From assembly GCF_037975245.1 (NCBI RefSeq), contig NC_092567.1, positions 6,198,714 to 6,262,713 of the forward strand: 64,000 bases of DNA, in the 5' to 3' direction. Positions 46,831 through 60,500 of this stretch are shown piece by piece. The notes below the pieces were generated by a model. The model was not told the origin of the DNA, made no database searches, and saw only the letters and a list, made by a program, of their open reading frames with translations. Origin of the DNA: Apostichopus japonicus (lineage: Eukaryota; Echinodermata; Holothuroidea; Aspidochirotida; Stichopodidae). How positions within the stretch are numbered: the stretch's first letter is position 1; the number at the start of each line of letters is the position of its first letter. Both the position numbers and the translations under genes were made by a program.

Positions 46831-49390
46831 CTGTGGGAGGGAGGATTCGTCCGACTAAGTTGTTTAAAACTAGAGTATGTTAACCAAAGTTAGATGAAAA
46901 AGTTAAATTAACAACACCTCATCCCTCTTCATGGACGTCTTTTATCCACCAACTTTCTTCGGCGAAGTTAAGAAGTCACTCATAATTAAAATCGTTGTAA
47001 TACATCTTGACATATAGGGTCTGTAGAAATATTGGGTCAAACGGTAAGGTGTTACCATGGAGATACAGGAACATTATTAATTAATTACCTAGATCTATAG
47101 CTATTTTCATGTTAATGGGTAAAGGAAGCAAATTGCCCTTGGATGTCGAACATTAACCCGTCAAAACGTTAACAATACTTACATAAACATCGGTCAGTTT
47201 AATCCTTCAACGTCCGGATTACCTTTCATTTTGAATTATGAAACGTTATACTGATACTGTACAGAGAAACTAACAATATAGTAAGAAATAAAAGCAGGTA
47301 ATTCGTGTTTTACGTGACATTCATTTTGATTAATTGTGCGACTTTTATGGTTAACGCTGGATTCACGTTAATAGTAAAGTCAAAACAATAGAGCGAAAAA
47401 CGAGCATATAAAACATAAATCTGTCAATAATTTGCATCACGTGACACCAAACGTGTTTGCAGTGCGTATTGTCTACAATGAGCTACAGCTTCGAAGTATC
47501 TTTATATCTCGTTCATCGTTCCGGACTTGTAAGAAAGTAATCTGGCTTTCAATTTCCTGTTTCGACAGAGTTTTCATTTTGATCCTTTTGTCCAAACAAA
47601 AAAATCTTTGTCTCTTCTTCACTCACTATTACTATCTCTCCATTCTCTCCCATCGCTCCCATCTCTCTCTCTCAAAATACAAAACGAGATCAAGTCTAAC
47701 TGTTACTATAGCCCTACTACCAGCAAACAAACATGTTCCTAGACAATGGTACCATGGTAACCAGAGATGCCCGGATGCTACGGGAGTATATTATGATCGC
47801 GAATTATTTTTCGGAACAGTGATTTTCTATCACTATAGTTGTGTATATTTTCGCATTGGGGTCCCAGTATCAAATACTTTTAAAACTTAATATCAGTAGT
47901 TTTTTAGGGCTTCGTAGGCAATATATCTCCGGGTCCAACAAGACTACTGACCATGTATATTAAGCGAGCTCTTGAACGTGGGAACACATCACAGGGTAGC
48001 GCTTTCAGCACCCCTGAACATCGGTCTGAGTCCGCCCCTGCCACGCCCCCTCCCTCCCCCCCCCCCCCCTTGCCGTTCATCTCTAACCTAGTGTTATTGG
48101 GACGGTTATTTATACTGGTTGATTAAATTATCGTTTTGGAAAATAAAGTAACGCCAGCAAGAAAGACTCTTGTCTTTCGCATTTAACACTTAAACTGTTA
48201 ATAGTATTTCGACTAAACTAAGTACCCCCTTATATGTCAATAATGATTAATTCAGGGAATTTTCTTATTAAAGGAACGTCATATAGTGACACGGCCTACC
48301 CAACATTTACTTAACTTTTACAAAAAATGTTACGATTGGTTTCCAAGTCCTAGAGGAAGAAGGGAGAGGGGTGGGTCCAACTGGGAATATATAAACCACG
48401 TTTATGGATCAGTTTACCTTCAGAATGGAGTAAACTGGTCATTTTAACACCCTAAGAATGCTGCCCCCTTCACCATCTCTTGGACCCTAACCTTGCTATT
48501 GCATGATCACGTGAGTCAATGTCCAGTTTGATGTGTCTCCTACATTTGTGAATTCTTAAGAAAATCACATAATGAGAGCTGAGTCACCTGGATATTGTTC
48601 TGTAACGATTAAATTAATGTTTGAAAGGGATTGTCAAACTTCCGTAATGATGAGAATGTTAAACCCTGCAGCTAAATTGAAAATGGCTACTCAGCTAGAC
48701 GGGATCAGCTTTTAAACAGGACGGAACATTTCCCTTTATCGCACCAATGTGTGATAGTACATTGGGTTGTATTGATTAATTCATCGTGATATCAAGGGGA
48801 AATCCCCTGAATAGGTCATTTGATGTTTACCGGCAGGGAAGAGGATGGGGTGTGGAGATTAGTGAACTGATTCTTGTACAGTAATCCTGTTTTACACATA
48901 AACCTTTTTTTATAGACTGGGAAAGGATATTATCCTCGTGCTATGAGTCAATATGGGTTGACATATGATATATTCATTTTGTTTTTTATATACTTATTTG
49001 GAATATTTCAAGCAAACAGTAGAACTTTTTTATAGAATTCAATCTTCACAAATCCTTTCGAGCATGGAATCAGAGCGACCACATCATAGGAGACCATGGT
49101 TTCATGGATTTAGCCTTCATGTGTATATCATGTTCAGTAACAAAATATTCGCAAGACGTACTCGTTAGGAATCCCTAAAATAATAACTGAAATAATAATA
49201 ATGAACAGGACAACAATTTCCAAGAAATTTGAAACATGCACAGTTTAATGTAACATGACTCGATTTATTTGATATAACACTTTTAATATGGATGCATATG
49301 ATGATTTACAATATTTAACTATGTACTGCATTGTCTTTGTTTCTGTGTTATCTTATACATATTCATTACTTATATATTCCTTTTGTTTAG

Positions 49391-49455
49391 GACTTCGATG
49401 AGGAGACTTATCAGGAAAGCTTGGCGAACTTCAAACGGGCAAGGCGCAAGTAAAT
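49391..49455 (+). CDS. Last coding exon of LRR gene
   Basis: It follows TTCCTTTTGTTTAG and reads DFDEETYQESLANFKRARRK then TAA (49451-49453); a GTAAGT donor occurs two bases after the stop. The tail is acidic then strongly basic, with a KRARRK end that could be a nuclear-localisation-like or membrane-contact signal (inference). The stop-to-junction distance is 2 bp, so the downstream exon junction would not be expected to trigger nonsense-mediated decay. Confidence 0.7.
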
Positions 49456-49937
49456 GTAAGTCAATACAGCTGAATACTCTCTTCCTTAGTATTTAACATT
49501 GTATTTGTTAACAGTGATTTATCTGCTATTTTTAATGGTAAAATTTTAATATATTAAAATGAATCTCCACCCTTAACCATAATTTGTATTCCTATGTTTG
49601 TGATTATCTATTTTTTTTCTGGTCACTAATATCATTTGCTTCAACTTTAATTGGTTTTATCATATATTTCATTAACATAACTGATTATTTGTATATAAAT
49701 GCATGATAAGTTCCTTCCATTAACATAAACATCGTTCGTTTGTTTCCCGTGTGGCGGTGTTTTGTTTAGCTGGTGAGTTAAATTACTTGTTGGCTAATGG
49801 TATTGTTGGCGCTTTTTCGGGGGGAGGGGGTTGCTTAGGTAACACTTCCCCATTATTCTACTAATCAGTATACTTTTTGACTAATTATTATGATACCAAT
49901 ATAACCTGATATATATCATTTTATCTTTATTTTACAG

Positions 49938-50290
49938 CTCAATGCAAACTGCATGTTCATCTGGCGATGCCAATTATCAGCAGGACTATGACATCATTCT
50001 CAAATTGATGCAGTAATTTTAGTGAGAAAGAATCTAATTTAGATTTTAGGTTCAAACTGTTAATATCTCCCAAATACTAGAAACAGCGCCAGATAGAGCT
50101 CCAGTATTATACAGATGCAACTAGTCAATTATGATTGTGACGTCATCAAATGCCTATATTCTCAAGACAATGGAATGGTGACTTGATGAAGACTGTAACT
50201 TTTACATTCATTGTGAATGGATCTTGTCGAGAGGTTAGGTTGTACAATAATGTTAACAATTCCATACAAAATAAAGAAGTGAAATTGGAA
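49938..50290 (+). other. 3' UTR exon of LRR gene
   Basis: The acceptor TTATCTTTATTTTACAG opens an exon with no long frame in phase with the gene. It ends near the AATAAA at 50270. The exact 3' end cannot be seen. Confidence 0.5.
50270..50275 (+). promoter_or_regulatory. Candidate poly(A) signal
   Basis: AATAAA in the putative 3' UTR, 332 bp after the last acceptor. AT-rich DNA gives such hexamers by chance, so its use is inferred from position. Confidence 0.4.
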
Positions 50291-52020
50291 AGAGTTCTGT
50301 TTAATTTAAATTTGTTTAAAGAATTACTTAAGGGGAATTTCAGTCTTTAATTGTTATAGTCCAAAAAAAGGAGTGATATTTAGTGTTTCTCCATGTACGA
50401 AGTAATTTCTAATGTTTCAAAAATAACATTACTGTCCATATATGCTTTCTTTTCTAACTCTAAATTCGTTTACTCTCTAAGCCAAAGGCAAACTTGCTAA
50501 GAGCCAATTAAACTAATAATGACGTCATCCATCAATCACTACGTCATCAGTATAGGAGACTATATTTTCTTAGATGTCAACTATGATGAGAGAGAAGAAA
50601 GAGAGCATATTCCTTTTCTTACTTTTAGTGTGTGTGGAGAGGGGGAGGGGAGAGTGGGGGAGGGGGAGGGGGGGGGGGTGGAGGGGTTAGACCCACCACA
50701 ATGGTGACCAAGTACATGTTATAGTAGTTATTTGCACCACAACCAGAACGCTAATTTGTATAATGGGAATTAAACGGTTATGTGCAGTACTTTTTTTTAC
50801 AATTTAAATTAATATGTAACAAAGTCATCGTTACTTGTGTAAAGGAAGATGAAGGTTTGTTCACCTACTCCCTGATCAGATATTACTGGACCTGCTCTCG
50901 CTCTCCACGCACTCCTCGTGTGCAGGGTATAACATCCTTCATTGGTCCAATTGTATGTAATGTTATGATTCATCCCAATTCCAGACCCATATCTTTACAT
51001 TCCACCCACTCCCCCACCTCTACCCCGACAAACACTTGACTACTCAGAAAATTAATTATACGTCTAATTATGTTAATACTTCTACTGTGCATGATTAAAC
51101 TGTTTCTTCGTTCTTCCTTTTACTACATTTGATGTAAACTGTGACGTATCGATTACGTATTGTCTAAAATCTAACAAAGAGTAGAGCCACGTTAATTTTT
51201 AAGACTAAGTGACATTCATTGGTTATCTACAATACCAGTGTGTTATTAAATATATCTACAAGAACTTAGAGGTGATATTAATTGATATCTGTGACATGTT
51301 TGTTCTAAGCCAGCGTTTCTTCATTTCTTTCTGTTCCTATAAATTATCGTTCTTAACATGAAGACAATAAGATGACGTCATATCATCTGATTTAAAATAA
51401 CAAATGTGTATTCTGTATATTACGTAACTGAGACTTCAATGACTTCATCTATCAATACTGTCACTTTTCTTATTCTATTATTATGTTCATTTTATTATTC
51501 TATTTTAATGTTAAGCTTCGCTTTATGATTGTATTTATTAATATAAAATCTGTTTGTTTTAAAACAACATTTTAATAATTTAGTTTATTATAAATTTTAC
51601 GCCATATCCTATTTGAATCAAAACTGACCATGTATAACGTCGATAATTTTAAAAATGAAAGTCAAGAGGAAATTTTACTTTTGACTTATTAAAGAGAATC
51701 ATATACTAAACATCATGGTGAAATTTGTATCCAATTCATACATTGCGTTTGGAGATATCCTTAGCTGAGATTGTAACAGTTTGTACCGAGAGTGAACTTG
51801 AAGCTGACAGGTGTGATGTCATAGCAGGTGTGATGTCAAGTGTGATGTCACTGACAGCAAAATGTTTTTTTTCTTTTTTTTTCATGTTTTACACTTACTT
51901 GGTTTGACTTTGGTTTGGAAAAGATCCCGACTTTGTTTTAGGGTATGTGATAATAGCTATACCCATAATTCAGTGCATACCAAGTTTGCAAAAGAAAAAT
52001 AGACACCCCTCTCCCCATTT
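50291..52020. other. Intergenic stretch
   Basis: Downstream of the LRR gene. It includes a purine-rich G-run tract (50636-50690), short TGTGATGTCA repeats near 51811-51850 and no convincing gene. Confidence 0.45.
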
Positions 52021-52024
52021 TTGA

Positions 52025-52390
52025 TTCCTTGTCGAAGGCAAAAGAATCCTATATGCGATGATGATGTTGTGTGTCTGTGTGTGCTTATCTGACACTTGCC
52101 TGGATCCGCGATAACTAAACAACGGAGTGATGGATATTTGTCATACTTACTAAATGTAGATGTATTTTAGTAAGAAGGTGTGCCCTATTTGTAAGCGCTG
52201 ACTTTATGAATATTAATGAGGTGACCCGAACTTGTGGGCCCCAATATTTTTGGGACCATTTGAGCGCAAAGTTTTATTGGGCCTAATTTTTGGGAAGGGC
52301 CAACATTGTATATTGCAATAACTCCACAACCTTGAAGTACATTAGGTTGTATCCAAACTTGGAATACAGTTGTTGGTATAGCTGGTACAT
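52025..52390. repeat. Interspersed repeat, related to 62995-63235
   Basis: It shares with the 63-kb copy, in order: CTTG-C-AGGCAAAAG-AT near the start, a TG-rich (GTCTGTGTG) run, CGATAACT-AAC, TCATACTT and a closing segment with AATATTAATGAG or its counterpart. Divergence is high. Class unknown. Confidence 0.55.
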
Positions 52391-52763
52391 GTGGGCATAA
52401 ATATTATAATACCGTATTGGGTGATGACGTAAAACACTTTGATATTCCATTAATCAAGTAACCATAGTGACCGTTGGACTCATGTTAATATGTTATTGTC
52501 TTTGTTTACTTTCCGTTGTTATTATAGTCCTAAAATACAGCCTTGTGTGTTAAGACAATACGATCACGTGAGTTTACACAATATATCAAGATTGAATAAG
52601 TTAATAACACTGATAATGTTCTGTCCATTAAGTAAACATTAAAGACAATATAACTCTCTCTGTGTTTCATTTTTCGTGTTTATTATTGCTTTCAAGTTTT
52701 TATTTTACTGCATCTTTTAAAGTTTCTATTTGTTTGTGAGACTACAGGAGAATCAAACCCAAC

Positions 52764-52899
52764 GATCATTTTAATATTATGTGACAGGTAAGCTATCGAT
52801 CGTGTTAATATTACATGATAGGTAAGCTATTGATCATTTTAATATTATGTGATTGGTAAATTATCGATCATTTAAATATTACATGATAGATAAGCTATC
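52764..52899. repeat. 34-bp tandem repeat, four units
   Basis: Units begin GATCATTTTAATATTA (or a variant) at 52764, 52798, 52832 and 52866 and end GGTAAGCTATC. Units alternate between ATTATGTGA and ATTACATGA, which suggests a 68-bp higher-order unit. Confidence 0.85.
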
Positions 52900-55490
52900 G
52901 ACGAGCAAGACACTTTAGGTCACTTTACGCATTTGAGAAAAAAATACATTTGCACTTGGAGATACCGTTTCTTTACAAGACTCGTAGATTTGAATAAGTT
53001 TTGTAATATTACAATTTGCCTTCATTAATTGCTTCATATAAAGCCTTGTTTTATAAGGTATATAAGCAGAACGTTAAACAGTTATTGTTTTAGCATTAAA
53101 TAATGTTGGCGTAGTAATGCTGATAATATTATGTGTATATCAAGTAATTCTTAAGTACTTAGATCGGCTCTGTATATACTTTTCATTTAATTCTTTCAGT
53201 GTTATTTTAATGCGTCTTATAAATGAGTCTATACTGATTTCGTTTTTTTTTTCAAATCTTTTTTATTTTTTTATATTCCGATATTTTCCTTCGATTTAGA
53301 ACAACGCTAAGACTATATCTAATACTTGCTCTAACTATTGTTATATTTAGTCATTAATTATTAGATTGCATTCTACTTCATCCTTTCATTAATTTTACTT
53401 TCTTTAAAGATTGAGTTGCTTTCTTTCGTTCCTCCTTTTTCTATATTATTAATTAATCTTTGATATTACTCACGCGTAATACAGTGAATATTAGAAGATT
53501 ATTGCTAAATGTTATCATAATAACAATGACTGGCTGTCTACCGTTATACCATTGATTGTGTTACTCAAAATTATACTGAAACGTTTTCTTAGACATAAAT
53601 TAATAACAATGACATGTATTGTTTTTTAATCCAGTTCTTTGTTCCTTTATTATGATCTATAAAGGTGTTTCTTTGAAGACAATAGGAACACGTGACAGTG
53701 ACGTATTATAGTAAGATTTTAACATGATAGCAACGAAGATAATGTTCTGTATATTTAACATGAACCTTAAATGCAATCATTGGCTCTCCATACACATTTT
53801 TTTCATCTTTTTGTATCGTTAATTTGCTACTTCTTATTAATGATGCTGGTTAATGATTAATGAATATTCATGATCTCTTCATTGTAATTCAGTTTTTGTC
53901 GTATTTGCTTTAACCCAATTGGATGTTATGAAGCCATAACGTTTACCACTAAACCCAAGCCCTGTAACGCAAAACGGAACATATTTACATAACTACACAC
54001 ATAGATTAACATATACATATGGAAGAAATCACTGCGTTGCGGTATCTGTTTATGATATTACATATTTCAAAGGATATAATTATCCCTTTATTTTGTTAAT
54101 TGTTCTTGGTATCTTCCGTATGTCTGTATGCTTTTACAAAAACACAATGTTTGCAACAAACACACTTGTTCTTTTTGAGGCGACCCCGGTCTCTCATTGT
54201 GATACAATCACAACCGATTAATCCCGTGTATCTGTTACTATATCATAAGTTCGTATATTAGAATCTTATAATGAAATTATTGATATGTATTGATACTGTA
54301 ATGCCAATGGAAGCAATAAAAGAAAAATAATCAGATATATATTGTCAACATTGTTATCTTTGTGCAACACGTAGTCTATGTACTATCTTGTAATTTCAAC
54401 GTCTTGTGTGCCTTTTGAAAGATTTTAAACGTCCAACGTATTACAAATATTCAAAAGTGTATAATCAAATGATCGTAAAGTATATTGATCAATGTGGCAT
54501 CTGGTGACCATTATCTGATTTTATAGCGTATTTTGGGCAATATCTGAATCATCTCCAGGCAGGAATTTTAACGGTTTTCCATTTTCCTTGTTTCTTTTCT
54601 TAAAGAAACGAATTTCACTCCTCGTCCCCATACGAGAATCTCTCCTTGTCAACATCCACTGTGTTGATCATTGACGTCTCTGCACGCATGGGGCCGGGTG
54701 GGGGTGGGGGGTGGGGAGGGGTGTTCCTTGCGGATTTCCTCCATTGTATTAACCTTAAATCGAGATGAACTTCCTCATTGAATCTCATTTGGTAAATTAA
54801 AGGTGAGTTAATAAACTGGTATATCAATGGTACCGTTACCCATGGCCTCTATATTCTTACTGAATTCATTTCTCCCGTACAATGTCCCTTCCCTTCCCCG
54901 TTCGTCCTCAACTGCACTGGATACCACGTATGTCTGTTTCTATGTATTGACAACGTCATAAGGCTTATCAATATATGCTAACATTTTTGGAGGCCTTTGT
55001 TAGGTAACACTTTGTCACACCCGTCAGCAGGGTTTTCCTTAAACTGTTACCTAAAAGCAAACGAAAGTGTAAATTTGCTGAGAATGTTTATTTATACATC
55101 GATAACGATATCCGATTCTATTTTATGTTATGATTTTATGTCGTGAATTTGAAGGTTTGCTTCATAGACTTTTTTTTATCTTTTATTGCTCTTGCATGTG
55201 CACAAAAAGTAACATCATAAGTGGTATCGTGAAAGAAAAAACATTCTCAATGAAAGACAATAAATTAAATTAGAATAGGTACGAAAAAATATTTATAACA
55301 CATGGTGCAATTGAAAAAAATTATACTCAGGAAGCTAGTATTTTTCACACTCTGTACCTTTCATTTGTCTAACTAAAATAGTCCTTTGTACCCCGAGATA
55401 TTCTTTCAAATACAATAGTAATTTATTTTGCCATGGGATTATCTTTTGTAATTTTCAATTGAAGATGTAACTTTTGATTAATATAATAAT
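52900..55490. other. Intergenic stretch
   Basis: AT-rich with no gene seen. The segment around 53676 (AAGACAATAGGAACACGTGA, then AATAATGTTCTGT... downstream) resembles one around 52551 (AAGACAATACGATCACGTGA, then AATGTTCTGT). A weaker relative lies at 51362. A G-run motif lies at 54690-54722. Confidence 0.45.
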
Positions 55491-56440
55491 TTAATTTAAT
55501 TCACGAGCGAACTTTGCACCAAATAACACTATGGAGATATATTTAACTATTATATTCACACCTGCATTATTAAGTAAAATTTGTAAATTATTCCAAATCT
55601 TAGCCGAGTGAACACAATCATAAAATAAATGTTCAATGGTTTCAGTATATTCTTGACAAATATCACAATTATCAGAAGTGATAACTTTTCTTAAATGCAA
55701 AAACTTCTTAATTGGAATAAGCCTATGCAACAGTATATATTGAAACCATCTAGTTTAACGTCACTCGAACACCGAAAAGGGACAAACCAATAAAAAGACC
55801 AATCATTTTTACTGATATCAATAGTCTGGCACCACTTAATATGGGATATGTGCTCATAACCTGAAAACTCCAGCAATCTATTGTCAACTGCTTTAGAACA
55901 AAAAGAACCACTTGCATGCAGAGTATTTATATAACTATATTATTAGGAAAAATAACCCTTAAAATTGTATCATTGGATAAACCCTTCCATTTTTCCTTAA
56001 AAGAGCTGATGATACCATAATACTCCAAAAAGTGGTTGATATGTTACATCATGAAGAAAATTATGTGTAATTTCAAAAAGGTTCTACCAAAACTTGCTCT
56101 TCAACAAACGACCGAACGTAGAGATCTTAAGAGCAATACAATGTTTACAAAAATCTACCATTTTCAATCCCCCATCGGGGTATCCTTGTATTAATTGTCT
56201 TCGACTTATACGGTCTGGTTTATTTTTTCCACACAAAACAAAAAAACATGGAATGTTCTCTTTCAATATACTCTGGACTGGGTAATGGGAGCGTCATAAT
56301 ATAGTAATTAAAACAAGGCAATAATCACGATTTAACAATGGTAATGCGACCCAGCACTGTAAGATTACGCTTCATAGACTTGTTTTCAACATATATTTCA
56401 TCATTTCTTGTTTTCAATCTCTTTGACTCAGTTTCTAAAG
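55491..56440 (-). pseudogene. L1-like non-LTR retrotransposon ORF2, 3' remnant
   Basis: Read on the minus strand from about 56440: MKRNLTVLGRITIVKS, a stop, then LLPCFNYYIMTLPLPSPEYI. The thumb-like PDRISRRQLIQGYPDGGLKM and CKHCIALKIS-FGRLL follow. At the end is NCDICQEYTETIEHLFYDC, a C-x2-C-x8-H-x4-C zinc-binding motif of L1-type reverse transcriptases. Intervening stops and frame changes make it dead. The catalytic FADD-type box lies further 5' and is absent, as expected of 5'-truncated insertion. The L1 clade is a motif-level judgement. Confidence 0.85.
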
Positions 56441-57892
56441 GTCGTAACATTGACCTATATTGATGTCTGGCAGTAATATAAATGGCTTCTTTCATCCTTC
56501 ATGGTGTGATTTTGTGGTCTTGCAGTACAAGAGATATATCGTCTCGTTAACACCGCGATTTATGGTATACCGACAACTGACACATTGTGGCAATTCATCC
56601 TAAGTAAGTAATAGTATCAGATTGATACAAAGTTCAATGATGGGTTAATGATTGTTCCTTGTTTTACGTGTTTAATAATCATTAAATTAATAAACAAATC
56701 AAACAGAACACACATCAAAGTTCAAAATACGAAAGGGAAGTCTGGGGAGGGGGGGGGGGGTGGTGGTGGGCTTGAAAAATGGACGCACTAGCATATATGA
56801 CGCCATGATCATTTGTTGGGGCGTAATAATGGAAAGACTGGACTGGAGGGGGGGGGGGTAAGTTTATCGTGGATACGTTACATTATTTAGGTTGTACTGA
56901 GGTCACATGTGGTTCAATATCTTACCATGAACATTGACTTGCCAAAGTCAAATATAAATGTAGCAATTTTGACCTCTATCTTGCCGGAAGTCATTGTTTT
57001 CCAAGATGAATATATTACAGGAAACGACAGTCGATCCACTTCAAGAGTGAGGCAGGACCGGGATGAGTGTGGAAGGCTGATGTGACCGGAACGATGTAAA
57101 ACCTGATCATGTTTGGTTAGCGTAGGGATGAAAATAATTAAACATTTAACGACACTTTTAGTAGCACTTTTGTGTGCACATTTGTAACTTTTCATCTCCC
57201 CCCACCAAGCCACGTAATGTTAACTCCTGTTTTAATATTATAAATATATCTAACCATGTGAATGTGGCCGTACAACATCCGATAAGAAATAAACTGATTG
57301 GAACAATAATACACTAAAAATACATTTAAGTTATACAAATTGGGTGCAATATTTTACTTCTTCATTTACAAGCCTTTTATCTGTATACATTATTACACAA
57401 TTTGAAGATATCTTAATTTACCTGAACTTACTCTAAAGCCAACGTTACTTTTCACATCTGTGATGACAAGAAACATTTCCCCTCTTTGGTAAACTTTAAA
57501 ACAACCGTATTTTTGAATTATCAAGAATGTTACCAAAACCTTCAGACTTTACTCAAAATGAGATTGCAATTAATCAAATTAAGGCATCTTGTTTTAAGTC
57601 GGTTAATGAGAGTAATTAATATAAAGCTTACACATTGTGGTCACCCAGATAAGTTGTTATCTACATCTAGATCTAGAACATCTAACTCTAATTTACTGTT
57701 TGTTTGAATTACGCCTTACAATTTTAACGAACAGTTTTGCTACGGTATTCCTTAAGCAAATAACAGATTCATCAAAATCAACCGAAATATTTGCTTTAAA
57801 TATACAAAGAATATTCTACTTAGTCTAAAACAAAATAGTCCAACGTTTCAGACTAGCATCCAATCTAAAAAGTACACTTAAGAAACTGAAAT
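56441..57892. other. Intergenic stretch
   Basis: G-tracts at 56744-56762 and 56847-56857. A 99-codon minus frame at 56914-57213 has no recognised domain and is not called. Confidence 0.4.
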
Positions 57893-58150
57893 ATTAGATA
57901 AGGTGAATTATGTAATTCAATAGTCCTTCACTTTCTTCATAGAGACGGTATTATTTAGCGCAGTAATGTTCCGTTATTGTGCTGCATACACAGACACCAG
58001 GAAAAACATTACACAGACACCTGTGTCTCATTTCTTTTCATAATTAAAGTCAATTAGTCATCATTTCTGGGGTATGAAACTCGTGTGTTGGAATATAAAT
58101 TAGAACCAAACCTAATTTGATTTTACAATATCATTTAAACTATAAGCATT
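57893..58150. repeat. Dispersed repeat, copy 1
   Basis: Starts TTAGATAAGGTGAATTATGT; shares CAATAGTCCTTCACTTT, AATTAGTCATCATTT and ATTAGA-CCAAACCTAA in the same order with 59817-60050. Identity is moderate. Neither has recognisable ends. Confidence 0.7.
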
Positions 58151-59816
58151 AAGTCGAATTATGTACTGTTAATTCATCAATCTATATCCAATCATTCTTT
58201 CGCATAATTCATCAGTGGGCGTTAAGTAAAACTGGTCAATAGCTACCGTCACAATTTCGGTACAAATAATTCCTTTACTAAAGAAGTAACACGCTTACAC
58301 CATGAAAATATTATGTCCATGCAGGCAAGAACAAATTTTCGTTTTTCAGAAAGAGTTCCGATGGTGTGGCTGCATTTGTGTGTGCTCGCGCGTGTGTGTG
58401 TGATGTTAATTTTCCATTCGCGGAGATGAAAGCACCACTGTAGCCTAACTTAAACATACCTCTACTGCCTTTCCTTCATTTGTTCTCGAAATGTATTGGA
58501 ACATAACATTTAATTCTCAGTTTCTTGAGCGTTCCATTGTTTATTATTCTAATAACTACTTTCAGCAACTAAAAATAATGCCTTCTAATCTTGTTTGGTT
58601 TTGGCTACTATAACAGGTGGTTACTGTATATAGTATACGTAAAGCTTATACCTGTATGGGTTGTGCATGTATGAATTTATAGTGCATATTTGTCCATTTG
58701 TAAATGTTAGTGTATTACTTATATTTTGTTAATATTTTAACATCAATTTACATATTCAAAATAAAATTTAGTTCCGCGGTGATCGAATTGAAATTTGGAG
58801 AGCATAATTAACTGCATTGTTGAGTAGGTTGGAAACAATTACCATACAATTTGACATCCTTAATTCCAAAATATTATTATGACATATGCAAAATGAAAGC
58901 TCATATTAAAGAAGCAATATTCTCTACAGTGCATGTTATTACGTGAGATGTTAGTACTTCACCAAGGCTAAAACAAGCTTGACATGCACTGCGCGTCCTA
59001 ACTCGGCATAGACTTGTCCAATAACCAAAGAAGTATGGCAGGTTCTGGCGCACCATCACTGTTAGGGTATACGTAAGTAACATATCAAGGCGTCAACAAG
59101 CCTATACAATACGTTTGTCAACATTGGTTAATTGCATGGAAGTCTCAGTTTATTTCAGTGTGCTGGTTGAGATATGCAACTCCGCGGATTGCCCCCTTGT
59201 CTATTATTTGTAGTGAATATCATAGTTCAATATTTACCACAAAACGTTATCTGAGAAGTGTGCGTCGCTCAGTACAGACTAGTCTGTAGCTTTAAGGTCA
59301 TACTGCGACCAAGCCGGTTTAGTTACATGATCTGAAATGTCTCAATCGTAACTGCGTAATAAAGGAGAGCTCACTTTAATTGAGGGTTTGCGTATGACCC
59401 AAATATCAAATATCATCAGCTAATATAAAGTAATTTAACAATTGAACACCTTGGATGATTAAAACAGATTTAAGTGATATATATTGATAAATAAAACAGA
59501 CGAATACTCGCAACCGAAGGTTTCATTATACTCAGATTGAAGTATAGAGGTTCATCTTATGATCTGTTTCATAGATTGACACCAATTATCACAATCCATG
59601 CCCCTAACCCTAACACACACAAAAGCTAGGAATATTCACTCAAAAAAAGCAGAAATAATTTAACGTTTACCAGGCCAGCTTTAAAAAAACATACCGCTGA
59701 TACCGGTCAAAACGTAAAATAACGGCGAGCCAATTTACAGCCTAATGTTTTTATGATTTCAAAAATATTTTGAACATCCTCCGATGATCAATCACCACCC
59801 CAGCCCAAATGAAAAA
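58151..59816. other. Intergenic stretch
   Basis: Contains a TG/CG-rich microsatellite at about 58379-58402. No gene seen. Confidence 0.4.
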
Positions 59817-60050
59817 TTAGAATAAGGTGAATTATGTAAGACAATAGTCCTTCACTTTATTGATAGAAGCGGAATCATTTAGTGCAGTCATTGTTTATTA
59901 TTTTTGTAGAATACACAGAACCAGAAAAAACTACACATTCACCTGTGACTCATTCCATTGCGTGAATAAAGTAAATTAGTCATCATTTTTTGCTTAGCAA
60001 CTAAATTAGAGCCAAACCTAAGTTGATATTACAAACGATTTAAGCTAACT
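59817..60050. repeat. Dispersed repeat, copy 2
   Basis: Same orientation as 57893-58150, about 1.9 kb away; a local duplication or two insertions of one element. Confidence 0.7.
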
Positions 60051-60368
60051 ATCAAACAAACTTATTGACCAGCCTTCAAAATTGGCTTTAATGATCAGAA
60101 TTGATAATGCCACCATTTGAATATAAGTTGCGGTCATGGTGAAAATGGAAAAGCCCAAGTTTATATTCTGTAGTACCATCATAAAATAATGTATGGAATA
60201 TTAAAATCTCTTTGCAGGGATTAAGCAGCAAGCATAGCGCATGCGCGAATTTAAGGACATTTCACCTTCTTTACTAATACTGCTTCTTAAAAATTTTACA
60301 TTCTGGTGTAATATGATTGAACCATCGACTGTATGACGTTGTTGAAGCATCAAACTAAGCCGCAAATT

Positions 60369-60500
60369 AATATCAGAGAGATACCTATCAGCAGTGTTCC
60401 ATCAGTGTTATTAATCACAGAACATACAGATCTAATATCAGAGAGGTACCTATCAGCAGTGTTTGATCAGCGTTATGAATAACTGAACATACAGATCTAA
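60369..60500. repeat. 65-bp tandem duplication
   Basis: AATATCAGAGAG(A/G)TACCTATC starts at 60369 and 60434; each unit closes with GAACATACAGATCT. A few substitutions separate the two units. Confidence 0.85.

Larger units (their letters stand above)
44715..49390 (+). other. Intron of LRR gene
   Basis: A 4.7-kb intron with a hAT-like MITE (44817-45114), a possible minus-strand exon (46745-46830), C-tracts at about 45402 and 48052, and otherwise AT-rich DNA. A 152-codon plus frame at 47432-47890 has no domain and low-complexity composition, so I do not call it. Confidence 0.5.

Noticed and set aside
47432-47890. 152-codon plus-strand frame
   Set aside because: No domain, low-complexity composition, no splice support, and it lies inside an intron.
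56914-57213. 99-codon minus-strand frame
   Set aside because: No domain, no splice sites and no conservation evidence available.
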